A DNA stretch of 13,248 nt from UJ101 sp047975265 (GCA_047975265.1 JBKEDE010000061.1:1-13248), one strand, 5' to 3'; shown: positions 5,222 to 12,859, counted from the first letter of the stretch. Numbers and translations are program-made. The notes: generated from the sequence alone by a model not told the origin.

Positions 5222-7032
5222 ACAAAACATTAACAATAAATTTAGGTGGATTGATATTTCATATTGATGAGCAAGCCTATAAAAGTTTAGAGAATTATTT
5301 ATCTGAAATAAAATCCTATTTAAAAAAGGAAGAAGGTTCTGCTGAAATCATTCAAGATATTGAATCAAGAATAGCAGAATTGTTTAGAGAATGGAAACGC
5401 TCGGAAGAAGTGATTGGACAAAATGAAGTAGATAAAGTCCAAGAATTATTAGGACGTCCGGAAGATTATTTAGTAGAAGAAAGAGACGAAACTGAAAAAT
5501 CGTTCAAGACAGAAACCAAAGGCGTTCGTAAATTGTTTCGAGATACAGAGCATGGCATGATAGGCGGTGTTTGTACAGGGATAGCAAATTATGTATCTGT
5601 AGATCGAATGTGGATTCGTCTTATTGCTATTTTGTTGTTAATCGGTATAGGGTGGATTGATTTTGGAGGTACAACTTTTATCACTTATATTATCCTTTGG
5701 ATTGTTGTTCCTGAAGCCAAAACAACAACAGAACGTCTTCAAATGAAAGGAAAACCGATTAATCTTGAAAATATTAAAGAATCTGCTGAAGAATTAGGTA
5801 AAAACATCAAAAACAGTGTCCAAAATTCAGAATCGAATATTCGGAATTTAGGCGATTTTATCATCCAAGTAATTAAAATTATAGGAAAAATCTTTTTAAT
5901 ACTTATAGGGATAATCCTTTTAATAGGTGTATTTGGATTACTAATAGCTTTTTTAGCAAGTTTTTCAGGATTAATTTTTGGAGAATTTGAATATTTTAAA
6001 TTTTTTGACCGAATAGTAGAATACAGTTGGCAATACTATTTGTGGATTATGGCTACGGTTATCGCTGTTATAAGTTTATTAACCATTATGATTAAATTAG
6101 GACTCAGCTTAATTAACAGACGCCTAAAATGGCACAAAGGCTTTACGATTGGATTAATAACCATGTTTTTTATTTCTCTATTTATTTTATTGAGTTTGGG
6201 ACTCAACCAAGCCAGCTATTATTCATATGAATACGATTTAGAGAAAGAATATACCATTCCTGCGACGGACAGCATAGCTATCCCGATTAAGGCAAGCAGT
6301 TTCTTAGAAGAAAACCATAAAGGATTGGCTGATTATAATGGTTTCGCTCAGATGGGCATTGAAGATGATTATTTTTTTGATGAAAAGGATGCATTGGTCT
6401 ACCAAATGAAGCATATTGATTTAGAGGTAAAAAAATCAAATGATGATAAAATTCATCTTATAAACCAATTTGAAGCCTCCGGACAAAATCGAGAAGAAGC
6501 TATGAAAAACGCAAAAGTAATTCACTACAAAACACAAATAGATTCTGCAAGAATTACACTGGGAAATCAAGTTTCAATTCCTAAAAACACTAAAAAGAGA
6601 GGACAGGAAGTCCGATCCGTTTTATACTTGCCCATAGGTCAGAAAGTATTATTGAGTTCTGATTTTTATTTGAGAGGTGATTTAGTCAATTTTGACGATT
6701 GGAATGATGAAGAAATGCGTACTTGGCAAATGACCGAAGAAGGTTTTGTTTGTATCGATTGCATACAAAATGCTATCAACATCGATGATGATGATTTCGG
6801 AACATATAATACAGGAAAAGAAGTGATTATAATTAATGAAAAAGGAATCCATATTTCAGATGGAAATGATCGTGTAATCATTAATAATCAAGGGATTAAC
6901 ATTAAATCAGGTGGAAAAGAAATTATAAAGATTGACAGCAATATAAAAAAAAAAGAGTTAAAAGAACTAGAAAATAAGATTGAGAGAAAACTCCGAAAAA
7001 AAGGAGTAAAAGTGAATATAGATGTGGATTAA
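5218..7032 (+). CDS. PspC-domain multi-helix membrane protein
   Basis: This 604-residue envelope protein has several parts. Residues 1-90 are a soluble domain beginning MNKTLTINLGGLIFHIDEQAY, rich in acidic helices. Residues 104-168 are a PspC domain (KLFRDTEHGMIGGVCTGIANY, then two hydrophobic segments ending in WIVVPEA). Further membrane segments lie at about 218-250, 273-296 and 309-330. Residues 345-560 form a large domain, probably outside the membrane, followed by two tandem strand-like units (EVIIINEKGIHISDG and RVIINNQGINIKSGG) and a short charged coiled coil at 576-596. PspC domains are known from phage-shock and envelope-stress systems, where they sense or transmit membrane stress. 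Coupling to padR suggests a self-contained sensor or stress operon; the signal is unknown. Confidence 0.88.
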   Translation: MNKTLTINLGGLIFHIDEQAYKSLENYLSEIKSYLKKEEGSAEIIQDIESRIAELFREWKRSEEVIGQNEVDKVQELLGRPEDYLVEERDETEKSFKTETKGVRKLFRDTEHGMIGGVCTGIANYVSVDRMWIRLIAILLLIGIGWIDFGGTTFITYIILWIVVPEAKTTTERLQMKGKPINLENIKESAEELGKNIKNSVQNSESNIRNLGDFIIQVIKIIGKIFLILIGIILLIGVFGLLIAFLASFSGLIFGEFEYFKFFDRIVEYSWQYYLWIMATVIAVISLLTIMIKLGLSLINRRLKWHKGFTIGLITMFFISLFILLSLGLNQASYYSYEYDLEKEYTIPATDSIAIPIKASSFLEENHKGLADYNGFAQMGIEDDYFFDEKDALVYQMKHIDLEVKKSNDDKIHLINQFEASGQNREEAMKNAKVIHYKTQIDSARITLGNQVSIPKNTKKRGQEVRSVLYLPIGQKVLLSSDFYLRGDLVNFDDWNDEEMRTWQMTEEGFVCIDCIQNAINIDDDDFGTYNTGKEVIIINEKGIHISDGNDRVIINNQGINIKSGGKEIIKIDSNIKKKELKELENKIERKLRKKGVKVNIDVD

Positions 7033-7045
7033 AAATAAAAAACTT

Positions 7046-7075
7046 TTGGCAATTTCAGAAAAGCTTGTAAATTTG
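7046..7075 (+). promoter_or_regulatory. Promoter of rplS
   Basis: TTG at 7046-7048 within CTTTTGGC, 19 bases, then TAAATTTG at 7068-7075: a full match to the Bacteroidota consensus just after the pspC stop. It gives an mRNA leader of about 60 bases. Confidence 0.82.
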
Positions 7076-7080
7076 CATTT

Positions 7081-7142
7081 CGATTAAGCTAACCTCTGAC
7101 GAAAACCGTGTACGTTGTCTTAACGTAAACTAAATTATAAAA
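7081..7142 (+). promoter_or_regulatory. rplS 5' leader, possible ribosomal-protein autoregulatory RNA
   Basis: The leader between promoter and ATG contains a hairpin: TACGTT (7111-7116), a five-base loop, and AACGTA (7122-7127), extended by two further pairs after one mismatch (7108-7130). The first half, CTAACCTCTGACG, is unpaired in this reading. I recall that a flavobacterial L19 leader motif has been proposed; a covariance-model match cannot be tested here. An ordinary leader with a chance hairpin is the alternative. Confidence 0.4.
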
Positions 7143-7499
7143 ATGGAATCATTAATTAAATACGTACAAGATACGTACGCTACAAAGAACGAGTTGCCTA
7201 AGTTTAGTGCAGGAGATACGATTACGGTTTATTATGAAATTAAAGAAGGAAATAAAACACGTACCCAGTTTTTTAGAGGTGTAGTGATTCAACGAAGAGG
7301 AGTCGGTTTAACAGAAACGTTTACCATTCGTAAAATGTCAGGAACTGTAGGAGTAGAAAGAATTTTTCCTGTGAATTTGCCGGCAATTCAAAAAGTTGAA
7401 GTAAATAAAGAAGGTAAAGTACGAAGAGCCCGTATTTATTATTTTAGAAATCTTACAGGTAAAAAGGCAAGAATTAAAGAAAGAGTATATAAAAAATAA
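7143..7499 (+). CDS. rplS: 50S ribosomal protein L19
   Basis: L19 sits at the 30S-50S interface of the ribosome. The 118 residues match the family along their length: FSAGDTITVYYEIKEG at 21-36, TQFFRGVVIQRRGVG at 41-55, ETFTIRKMSGTVGVERIFPV at 58-77 and KVRRARIYYFRNLTGKKARIKER at 92-114. Length is normal. The gene is a single unit with its own strong promoter and terminator. In many bacteria rplS is joined to trmD and rimM; here it stands alone between pspC and the convergent accA. Confidence 0.98.
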   Translation: MESLIKYVQDTYATKNELPKFSAGDTITVYYEIKEGNKTRTQFFRGVVIQRRGVGLTETFTIRKMSGTVGVERIFPVNLPAIQKVEVNKEGKVRRARIYYFRNLTGKKARIKERVYKK

Positions 7500-7511
7500 T
7501 TTAATTCATAC

Positions 7512-7543
7512 AAAAAGATCCCGATTTTTTCGGGATTTTTTTT
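7512..7543. terminator. Strong bidirectional terminator between rplS and accA
   Basis: ATCCCGA (7518-7524), a five-T loop and TCGGGAT (7530-7536) make a seven-pair stem followed by a run of eight T (7536-7543). A run of five A precedes the stem (7512-7516), so it also works in reverse and can end both rplS and the convergent accA transcript. Confidence 0.9.
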
Positions 7544-7572
7544 ATTATTTAAAGAAAATCCAAGTACTAAAA

Positions 7573-8526
7573 TTAACCTCTAAATTTCCCAATATCGGAA
7601 TATTTGTTATGGCGTTCTTCCAACAATTCGTTTACAGGTAATTTTTGTAATTTTTTAATGGTTTTTAAAATAGTTTCTTTAACCAAAACAAAAGTTTCTT
7701 CAGGATTTGAGTGAGCTCCTCCCAATGGCTCCCGAATGATATCGTCTATTAATTGGTTCTTTTTCATGTCATAAGAAGTAAGTTTTAAGGCTTCAGCAGC
7801 CTGTTTTTTATATTCCCAACTTCTCCACAGAATAGAAGAACAACTTTCAGGTGTGATAACGGAATACCAAGTGTTTTCTAACATAAAAATATGGTCCCCA
7901 AGCCCAATTCCCAAAGCACCGCCACTGGCACCTTCTCCTATCACAGTACAAATAACAGGAACTTGAAGCATAGACATTTCCAATAAATTTCGGGCAATAG
8001 CTTCTCCTTGCCCACGCTCTTCTGCCTCTAAACCTGGATAAGCACCCGGAGTATCAATAAAAGTTATGATAGGAATATTGAATTTTTCAGCCAATTTCAT
8101 TAAACGCAATGCTTTTCTGTAACCTTCCGGATTGGGCATTCCAAAACGTCTGTATTGACGTTCTTTGGTGTTTCTTCCTTTTTGATGACCTATGAATAAA
8201 ACCGATTGGTTGTCAATTTTTCCAAAACCGCCTACTAAAGCTTTGTCATCAGCTACGGTTCGGTCTCCATGTAATTCAATAAAAGTATTCCCGCTTAAAG
8301 CCTTAATGTAGTCTAATGTATGAGGTCGATTCACATGACGTGATAATTCTACTCGTTGCCAAGGTGTTAGATTATCATAAATATCTTTGATTGTTTTTTC
8401 AAGTTTTTTTTCGAGTTGTTTACATGCTTCTTTAACATCAACACCACTTTCTTCTCCTAAAACTTGGCATTTATTATATTGGTCTTTAATTTCTTTAATC
8501 GGTAATTCAAATTCTAAATATTCCAT
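7573..8526 (-). CDS. accA: Acetyl-CoA carboxylase carboxyltransferase subunit alpha
   Basis: AccA with AccD transfers the carboxyl group from carboxybiotin to acetyl-CoA, giving malonyl-CoA for fatty acid synthesis. The 317 residues start MEYLEFELPIKEI, as usual for flavobacterial AccA, and show the alpha N-terminal helices (7-60), ELHGDR at 84-89, GHQKGRNTKERQYRRFGM at 113-130, PEGYRKALRLM at 133-143, FIDTPGAYPGLEAEERGQGEAIARN at 156-180, and the oxyanion-hole loop GEGASGGAL at 197-205 followed by YSVITPESCSSILW at 221-234. Length is normal for this single-subunit form. accD is not in the window, which is usual. A -7 element lies in the 49-base gap upstream, so it can be transcribed alone as well as by read-through from the transporter gene. 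Confidence 0.98.
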   Translation of the reverse strand: MEYLEFELPIKEIKDQYNKCQVLGEESGVDVKEACKQLEKKLEKTIKDIYDNLTPWQRVELSRHVNRPHTLDYIKALSGNTFIELHGDRTVADDKALVGGFGKIDNQSVLFIGHQKGRNTKERQYRRFGMPNPEGYRKALRLMKLAEKFNIPIITFIDTPGAYPGLEAEERGQGEAIARNLLEMSMLQVPVICTVIGEGASGGALGIGLGDHIFMLENTWYSVITPESCSSILWRSWEYKKQAAEALKLTSYDMKKNQLIDDIIREPLGGAHSNPEETFVLVKETILKTIKKLQKLPVNELLEERHNKYSDIGKFRG

Positions 8527-8552
8527 CTGGTACAGACTTTATAATGTTAAAA

Positions 8553-8560
8553 CAAATTTA
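8553..8560 (-). promoter_or_regulatory. -7 promoter element of accA
   Basis: On the minus strand TAAATTTG fully matches TAnnTTTG and ends 26 bases before the accA ATG. No TTG is found at the proper distance upstream, where the sequence is the end of the transporter gene. Confidence 0.5.
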
Positions 8561-8575
8561 ATTATTTTAACGAAA

Positions 8576-9472
8576 TTAAGCGTTTTTGAGCGATTGATTT
8601 TCTTTTTTCATGATTTTCTTTTCGTAAATTCCGTTAAAAATTAAAGCCAGTAAAATAACAGCCGTTGCCACATAGAAAGTTACAGACATTTGTTCTTGTT
8701 CACCAAATATAAAAAAGGCGATAATAATTCCGTAAATAGGTTCTAAATTAATACTAAGAATTAACGTGAAAGGCGTAATTTTCCTCATTAAATTCATCGA
8801 TTCAATCATGGGGAAAGCTGTAAGTAATCCTCCCAGAATTAAAATCCAAAAAAAATCTTGCGTAGAAGTATTTGAAATAATAGAAAAACCGTTGGTAGAA
8901 CTCATGATAAAACATAAGAAAATCCAGCCAAATAATAGTTCATAAAAAATAGTAACCGTTCCAGAGGCTTTATGAGCTATACGTCCGTTAATTAAAGTAA
9001 ATATCGCTGAAAGAAAAGCAGCTAAAAGCCCGTATAATATACCTAAATAATGTTGTCCTTCCGATTGAAAAATAAAAAAAATACAACCTACCACAATAAA
9101 AGAAACCATAACTTCATTTATTTTAATACGGCGTTTATAAAACAATGGTTCTAAAAAAGCAGTAAAAATAGTACCGGTTGAGAGCATGCTTAATCCAATA
9201 GCAACATTAGATAATTTGATAGAATGAAAAAAAGAATACCAATGAATGGTTATTAAAACACCGGTAATAATCCATGTTTTTAATAAACGTTTATCAGGAG
9301 AAACCGATTTCTTTTTTAAACGTAAATAAATGTAAATCAGTATAATGGTAAAAAACATACGCAACCATACCAAAGGTAGTGCATCAATACTGATTAGTTT
9401 TCCCACGATGCCGGTAAATCCCCAAAGGAAAACTATAAAATGTAAACGGACTAACGGGTGTATTTTTTCCAA
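8576..9472 (-). CDS. DMT superfamily (EamA) transporter
   Basis: The 298-residue inner membrane protein has about ten hydrophobic helices in two EamA repeats (about 7-135 and 143-280). The first repeat begins FIVFLWGFTGIVGK, and a RMFF segment closes helix 2. The second carries the hallmark LEPIYGIIIAFFIFGE at 243-258, matched in repeat one by FLEPLFYKRRI at 106-116. The tail is short, basic and cytoplasmic. Members export or import small metabolites such as amino acids; the substrate cannot be told from sequence. The gene starts 21 bases after the 5'-nucleotidase stop with no promoter between, so it is probably in that operon. A link to nucleoside transport would be a guess from context. Confidence 0.92.
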   Translation of the reverse strand: MEKIHPLVRLHFIVFLWGFTGIVGKLISIDALPLVWLRMFFTIILIYIYLRLKKKSVSPDKRLLKTWIITGVLITIHWYSFFHSIKLSNVAIGLSMLSTGTIFTAFLEPLFYKRRIKINEVMVSFIVVGCIFFIFQSEGQHYLGILYGLLAAFLSAIFTLINGRIAHKASGTVTIFYELLFGWIFLCFIMSSTNGFSIISNTSTQDFFWILILGGLLTAFPMIESMNLMRKITPFTLILSINLEPIYGIIIAFFIFGEQEQMSVTFYVATAVILLALIFNGIYEKKIMKKENQSLKNA

Positions 9473-9493
9473 ATTTATTTAAGTTATTACGGT

Positions 9494-10402
9494 TTACACT
9501 TTAATACGTTTGTGTTCTGATTTTTTCTTTCCTTTTGATAGATAAAAGTCGATTCGTCCCAAGTATAACCCTGCCCATCCTACTTGGTTTACAATAACAT
9601 CTTTTCCCTTTTGGTTTTTAATCAAAACAGGTTCATCTAAAAAGGTATGTGTATGACCACCGATAATCAAATCAATATCTTGAGTATTTTGGGCTAACTT
9701 TATATCAGATATTTTATCCTCTTGGTATTGGTAACCGAGATGCGATAGGCAGATAATTAAATCACATTTTTCCCGATGTTTTAAATAATAGGCTTGATCT
9801 TGAGCAGTTTCTATGGGATCTAAATAACGAATTTCACCATAATTTTTAGGATCAACCAATCCTTCTAATTGGATCCCAAGTCCGAAAACACCTATTTTAA
9901 TAGAACCTTTGTTAAAAATGTGATAGGGTTTTATAACGCCGTTTAATGCAGAATTTGAAAAATCATAATTGGCATTGACAAAATTAAATTGGGCATGAGG
10001 AAGTTGTTTTACAAATCCATCTATTCCGTTATCGAAATCATGATTACCCAAAGTAGCCAAATCATAACCTAATTTTGACATGAGTTTAAATTCTAATTCA
10101 CCTCCAAAAAAGTTGAAATAAGGTGTTCCCTGAAAAATATCTCCGGCATCAAGTAGCAGTATATGTTTTTCTTCTTTTCTGATTTGGTCAATTAAAGCAG
10201 CTCTCGGAGCAAATCCACCAGCTCCGCCAAACTTTTTATGAGAAATTTCAAAAGGTTCAATCCGGCTGTGTTGGTCGTTGGTATGAAGAATGGTGATTTT
10301 GGTATAAGATTCTTTGGGTTGGGCGTATAAAAAATCTGTAGGAAGTAACGCTAAAGCTCCTGAAGAAGCTACTGTTTTTATAAATTGTTTACGTGTTTGC
10401 AT
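9494..10402 (-). CDS. Exported 5'-nucleotidase, catalytic metallophosphatase domain only
   Basis: This 302-residue protein is the N-terminal, metal-binding half of a UshA-type 5'-nucleotidase, which removes phosphate from nucleotides outside the cytoplasm. Metal ligands are visible in order: D43 and H45 (HTNDQH), D88 (DAGD), N120-H121 (GNHD), H221 (LSHLG), and H250/H252 (GGHTH). The N-terminus TRKQFIKTVASSGALALLP looks like a twin-arginine-type signal with only one arginine (RK), so the export route is unsure; the mature form probably starts after about residue 28 (YAQP). The substrate-binding C-terminal domain is absent; it is encoded by the gene just upstream, two bases away. The two products probably act together or as a complex. 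It could instead have a separate substrate such as a UDP-sugar. Confidence 0.93.
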   Translation of the reverse strand: MQTRKQFIKTVASSGALALLPTDFLYAQPKESYTKITILHTNDQHSRIEPFEISHKKFGGAGGFAPRAALIDQIRKEEKHILLLDAGDIFQGTPYFNFFGGELEFKLMSKLGYDLATLGNHDFDNGIDGFVKQLPHAQFNFVNANYDFSNSALNGVIKPYHIFNKGSIKIGVFGLGIQLEGLVDPKNYGEIRYLDPIETAQDQAYYLKHREKCDLIICLSHLGYQYQEDKISDIKLAQNTQDIDLIIGGHTHTFLDEPVLIKNQKGKDVIVNQVGWAGLYLGRIDFYLSKGKKKSEHKRIKV

Positions 10403-10404
10403 GG

Positions 10405-11127
10405 TTATTGGTATCGGATGGTTTTGTCAATAGAAAGTGTATCGATTTTTTCAAAATAATTTAAGTACATATCGCGAGCTAATACATCTAAAGTGTAGAG
10501 TTCTTTTGGATTCTTTAAAAAAGACATATGATCTCCTCCTCCTTGTAAATAATCCGTAGTTGCTATATAATACGTTTTATTCATGTCAAAAGATTTGTTA
10601 TTTATTGTTGCATTTATCAATTGTTTCTCTTTATGTGTAATTTTTAAGTGAGAAATGGGTTGGGGTTTATTTGCTAAATAGGATAATAATTGCTGCATTT
10701 TTTCGCCTTGTAAGCCAACTATTACAATTTTATTATCAAAAGGCATAACTTCGTAAATCTTTCCAACTGTAATGGAACCTTGAGGAATAATTGTCCGCAA
10801 ACCTCCTCTGTTAATTAAAGCAAAATCAATTGCCTTTTTGTATTGTTTTTTAAATAAAAAAGCGGTTTCTTCATAAGTAATATCAGCAAAGACATAAAAC
10901 AAATTTTTGTTTTGTTTGGTTAAATCTTCCGGTGTAAAAGCTAAAACCCGCTCTGTTTTATGCTTTAATTCTTGTGTATAAGGATTGATGAAGTTTTGAA
11001 TTTCTTCATTTTCTTGAATGTGGTCAATTCGTATATTCTTTTTATCAGAATGTGAAAGATACGAAGTCCTGCATCCTGAAAGCAAAGTAAAACTGAATAA
11101 TATAGAAAATAATGTGTTATAATTCAT
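10405..11127 (-). CDS. Lipoprotein with 5'-nucleotidase C-terminal (substrate-binding) domain
   Basis: The 240-residue protein begins with a lipoprotein signal (LLSGC, lipid cysteine 19), so it is membrane-anchored facing outwards. The rest matches the C-terminal domain of UshA-type 5'-nucleotidases: INRGGLR at 105-111 corresponds to the NSGGIR that holds the substrate, YEVMPFDNKIVIVGLQG at 125-141 provides the stacking aromatic F130, and ATTDYLQGGGDHMSF at 189-203 is the second half of the base-binding clamp (Y193). With no metallophosphatase domain it is not expected to be active alone. It precedes the catalytic gene by two bases, the reverse of the domain order in the fused enzyme. It is the first gene of the leftward unit and diverges from the DUF6913 gene. 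Confidence 0.92.
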   Translation of the reverse strand: MNYNTLFSILFSFTLLSGCRTSYLSHSDKKNIRIDHIQENEEIQNFINPYTQELKHKTERVLAFTPEDLTKQNKNLFYVFADITYEETAFLFKKQYKKAIDFALINRGGLRTIIPQGSITVGKIYEVMPFDNKIVIVGLQGEKMQQLLSYLANKPQPISHLKITHKEKQLINATINNKSFDMNKTYYIATTDYLQGGGDHMSFLKNPKELYTLDVLARDMYLNYFEKIDTLSIDKTIRYQ

Positions 11128-11137
11128 CTGATTGGTG

Positions 11138-11145
11138 TATTTTTG
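11138..11145 (+). promoter_or_regulatory. -7 promoter element of DUF6913-dapA
   Basis: TATTTTTG fully matches TAnnTTTG. It overlaps the first possible TTG start (11143), which argues that this start is too far upstream if the promoter is used. No clear TTG stands 17-23 bases before it. Confidence 0.5.
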
Positions 11146-11661
11146 TTAACAAAATTGACAAATTCTGTGTTTAACAAAGTTAAAAACATTTTATTAAAAA
11201 AAGCTGTAAAGAGCCATAAAAAGTCTTTAAAACCTTTTGTTTTATCAGAACTTAAGAAAGTGGTTTTTATAATAGATGAAAATCAAGACATATCACAAGA
11301 AAACAGCGTGTTAAAAAATTTTGTTTCTGATTCTATTACCATTGAACGAATTGCTTACACGAAAACGATTGATGATCAAAAAACCATTATGCATCCTTTG
11401 TTTTGTCCTAAAGATTTTAATTGGTATCATAAACCAACAGGTAAAGACCTTGTTAATTTTTTAGACGAAAAATACGATTTAGTTATAGATTTAACAGAAA
11501 AAACAAACGAATATCAATCGATAATTATGCAATTTATTAATACTAAAATCATTGCAGGGTTTAAAAGATTGGAATCTTATTCGGTTAACATAAACATTCG
11601 TGATAATAATTTACTCTTCATTGAAGAATTATTACGATATTTGGATACATTTAAAAAGTAA
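11143..11661 (+). CDS. DUF6913-type protein of unknown function, upstream of dapA
   Basis: At most 172 residues, basic at the N-terminus (NKVKNILLKKAVKSHKKSLKPF) and with no signal peptide, so probably cytoplasmic. I place it in DUF6913 from its sequence character and its position just before dapA, a common arrangement in flavobacteria. A Rossmann-like pattern is visible: strand VVFIIDENQD, then IERIAYTKT, then KYDLVIDLTEKTNEYQSIIMQF and TKIIAGFKRLESYSVNI. No ATG is available near the start; candidates are TTG at 11143 (with GGTG nearby), TTG at 11155 and GTG at 11167. Because a -7 element overlaps the first, the later ones are quite possible. The stop is two bases before the dapA ATG, so the genes are surely co-transcribed and probably coupled. 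Function unknown. Confidence 0.8.
   Translation: MLTKLTNSVFNKVKNILLKKAVKSHKKSLKPFVLSELKKVVFIIDENQDISQENSVLKNFVSDSITIERIAYTKTIDDQKTIMHPLFCPKDFNWYHKPTGKDLVNFLDEKYDLVIDLTEKTNEYQSIIMQFINTKIIAGFKRLESYSVNINIRDNNLLFIEELLRYLDTFKK
11175..11182 (-). promoter_or_regulatory. Possible -7 element for the split 5'-nucleotidase operon
   Basis: On the minus strand TAACTTTG matches TAnnTTTG, 47 bases before the lipoprotein start. It lies inside the 5' end of the divergent DUF6913 gene and lacks a -33 TTG, so it is a weak call. No other full match is present before this operon. Confidence 0.3.
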
Positions 11662-11663
11662 AA

Positions 11664-12548
11664 ATGAAATTATTCAGGGGTACAGGTGTTGCATTGGTAA
11701 CGCCATTCAAAGACGATTTTTCAGTAGATTATAGTTCTTTAGAACGATTAATCGATTTTAATATCGAAAACGGAATTGATTATTTGGTAGTTATGGGAAC
11801 AACGGCTGAAGCTGTAACTTTATCTGCCGGAGAAAAACAACAAGTAATTGATTTTATTGTCGAAAAAAATAAAAAACGAATTCCTTTGGTGATTGGAATT
11901 GCAGGAAACAATACCGCAGAAGTTGTTAGAGATATTCAATATACTGATTTAACACCTTTTGATGGGATACTTTCTGTCTCACCATATTATAATAAACCGA
12001 CCCAAGAAGGAATTTACCAACACTTTAAAGCCATTGCTGAAACTACGGATACTCCGATTATTTTGTATAATGTTCCCAGCCGAACCGGAGGACAAGGGAT
12101 TTTACCTTCAACAGCTATTCGTTTAGCGAGAGAATTTAAACATATTGTGGCCATAAAAGAAGCTACCGGCGATATGGGAATTGCTATGAAACTAATTAAA
12201 AATCGTCCGGAAGGGTTTTTAATTCTTTCGGGAGATGATGAATATGCCTTACCGTTAGTTTATTTAGGAGGAGATGGTGTAATCTCAGTTATTGGAGAAG
12301 GCTTACCCAAAGAATTTTCCAAAATGATAAACTTTGCTTTAGAAGGAAAAGTAAAAGAGGCCAATACGCTGCATTATCAATGTTTGGAAATGATTCATTT
12401 GATTTTTGAGGAAGGAAACCCTGCCGGAATTAAAGAATTGTTAAAACAACGTGGTATTTTAAAAAGTAATCAGGTGCGTTTGCCGTTAGTTTCCGCTACA
12501 AAAAACTTATATAATAAAATTGAAAAAGAATTGAAATTGTTTAACTAA
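11664..12548 (+). CDS. dapA: 4-hydroxy-tetrahydrodipicolinate synthase
   Basis: DapA condenses pyruvate with aspartate semialdehyde, the first committed step to diaminopimelate and lysine. The 294-residue TIM barrel has FRGTGVALVTPF at 4-15, MGTTAEAVTL at 44-53 (T46/T47 of the proton relay), VSPYYNKPTQEG at 105-116 (Y109 from the partner subunit), LYNVPSRTG at 134-142 (Y135, and R140 for the substrate carboxyl) and AIKEATGD at 163-170 with K165 as the Schiff-base lysine. Then come LSGDDEYALP at 188-197 and GGDGVISV at 202-209. The usual GTTGE reads GTTAE here, a mild variant seen in related lyases, but the flanking motifs and length fit DapA. Co-transcribed with the DUF6913 gene. No clear terminator follows. 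Confidence 0.95.
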   Translation: MKLFRGTGVALVTPFKDDFSVDYSSLERLIDFNIENGIDYLVVMGTTAEAVTLSAGEKQQVIDFIVEKNKKRIPLVIGIAGNNTAEVVRDIQYTDLTPFDGILSVSPYYNKPTQEGIYQHFKAIAETTDTPIILYNVPSRTGGQGILPSTAIRLAREFKHIVAIKEATGDMGIAMKLIKNRPEGFLILSGDDEYALPLVYLGGDGVISVIGEGLPKEFSKMINFALEGKVKEANTLHYQCLEMIHLIFEEGNPAGIKELLKQRGILKSNQVRLPLVSATKNLYNKIEKELKLFN

Positions 12549-12808
12549 AAAGTAAGCAATACCCCGCCAAACGAAACAGCGTTATTGGTAAATTTATTTA
12601 AAAACTTCGACTTATTAATTTAGCTTCCATTTGATTTGTTTATGTGTTGTTGGTTCACATTTAATCATTCTGATAATAGAATTATGCCAAATAGTTTGTT
12701 TTTTAGCTCAGCACTTTAGTGGAAGCAGTTATTTTCTTCTATGATATTATTCTTCATTATTAAAGTTAAAGAACACCATCTTAAATTAATAATTTATTTT
12801 TCATAGAC

Positions 12809-12826
12809 CCTATTATTTTATGGGGT
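12809..12826 (+). repeat. nrfA upstream box 1 (distal copy)
   Basis: CCTATTATTTTATGGGGT, preceded by another C. It is one of two near-identical direct copies before nrfA. The unit is itself an imperfect dyad (CCCTAT with ATGGGG), as expected for a dimeric regulator site. Confidence 0.6.
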
Positions 12827-12859
12827 AAAAAATATTTTTTGTAAAAATATATAATATAT

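Noticed and set aside
6666..6881. Leftward frame inside the PspC gene
   Set aside because: It is antisense to the C-terminal domain of a long, well-supported gene.
8387..8644. Rightward frame across the accA start and transporter end
   Set aside because: It is a shadow of AccA and the EamA protein, both unmistakable on the other strand.
12557..12587. Hairpin after dapA as terminator or integron-like recombination site
   Set aside because: The stem is interrupted (five pairs, internal loop, three pairs), has no T run, and lacks the conserved core sites of known recombination elements.
12642..12660. ATGTG-N9-CACAT dyad as a Crp/Fnr or PadR operator
   Set aside because: The half-site spacing does not fit either class (Crp-type has eight bases between TGTG and CACA; PadR-type ATGT-N8-ACAT would need eight, here eleven), and it is far from the nrfA promoter.
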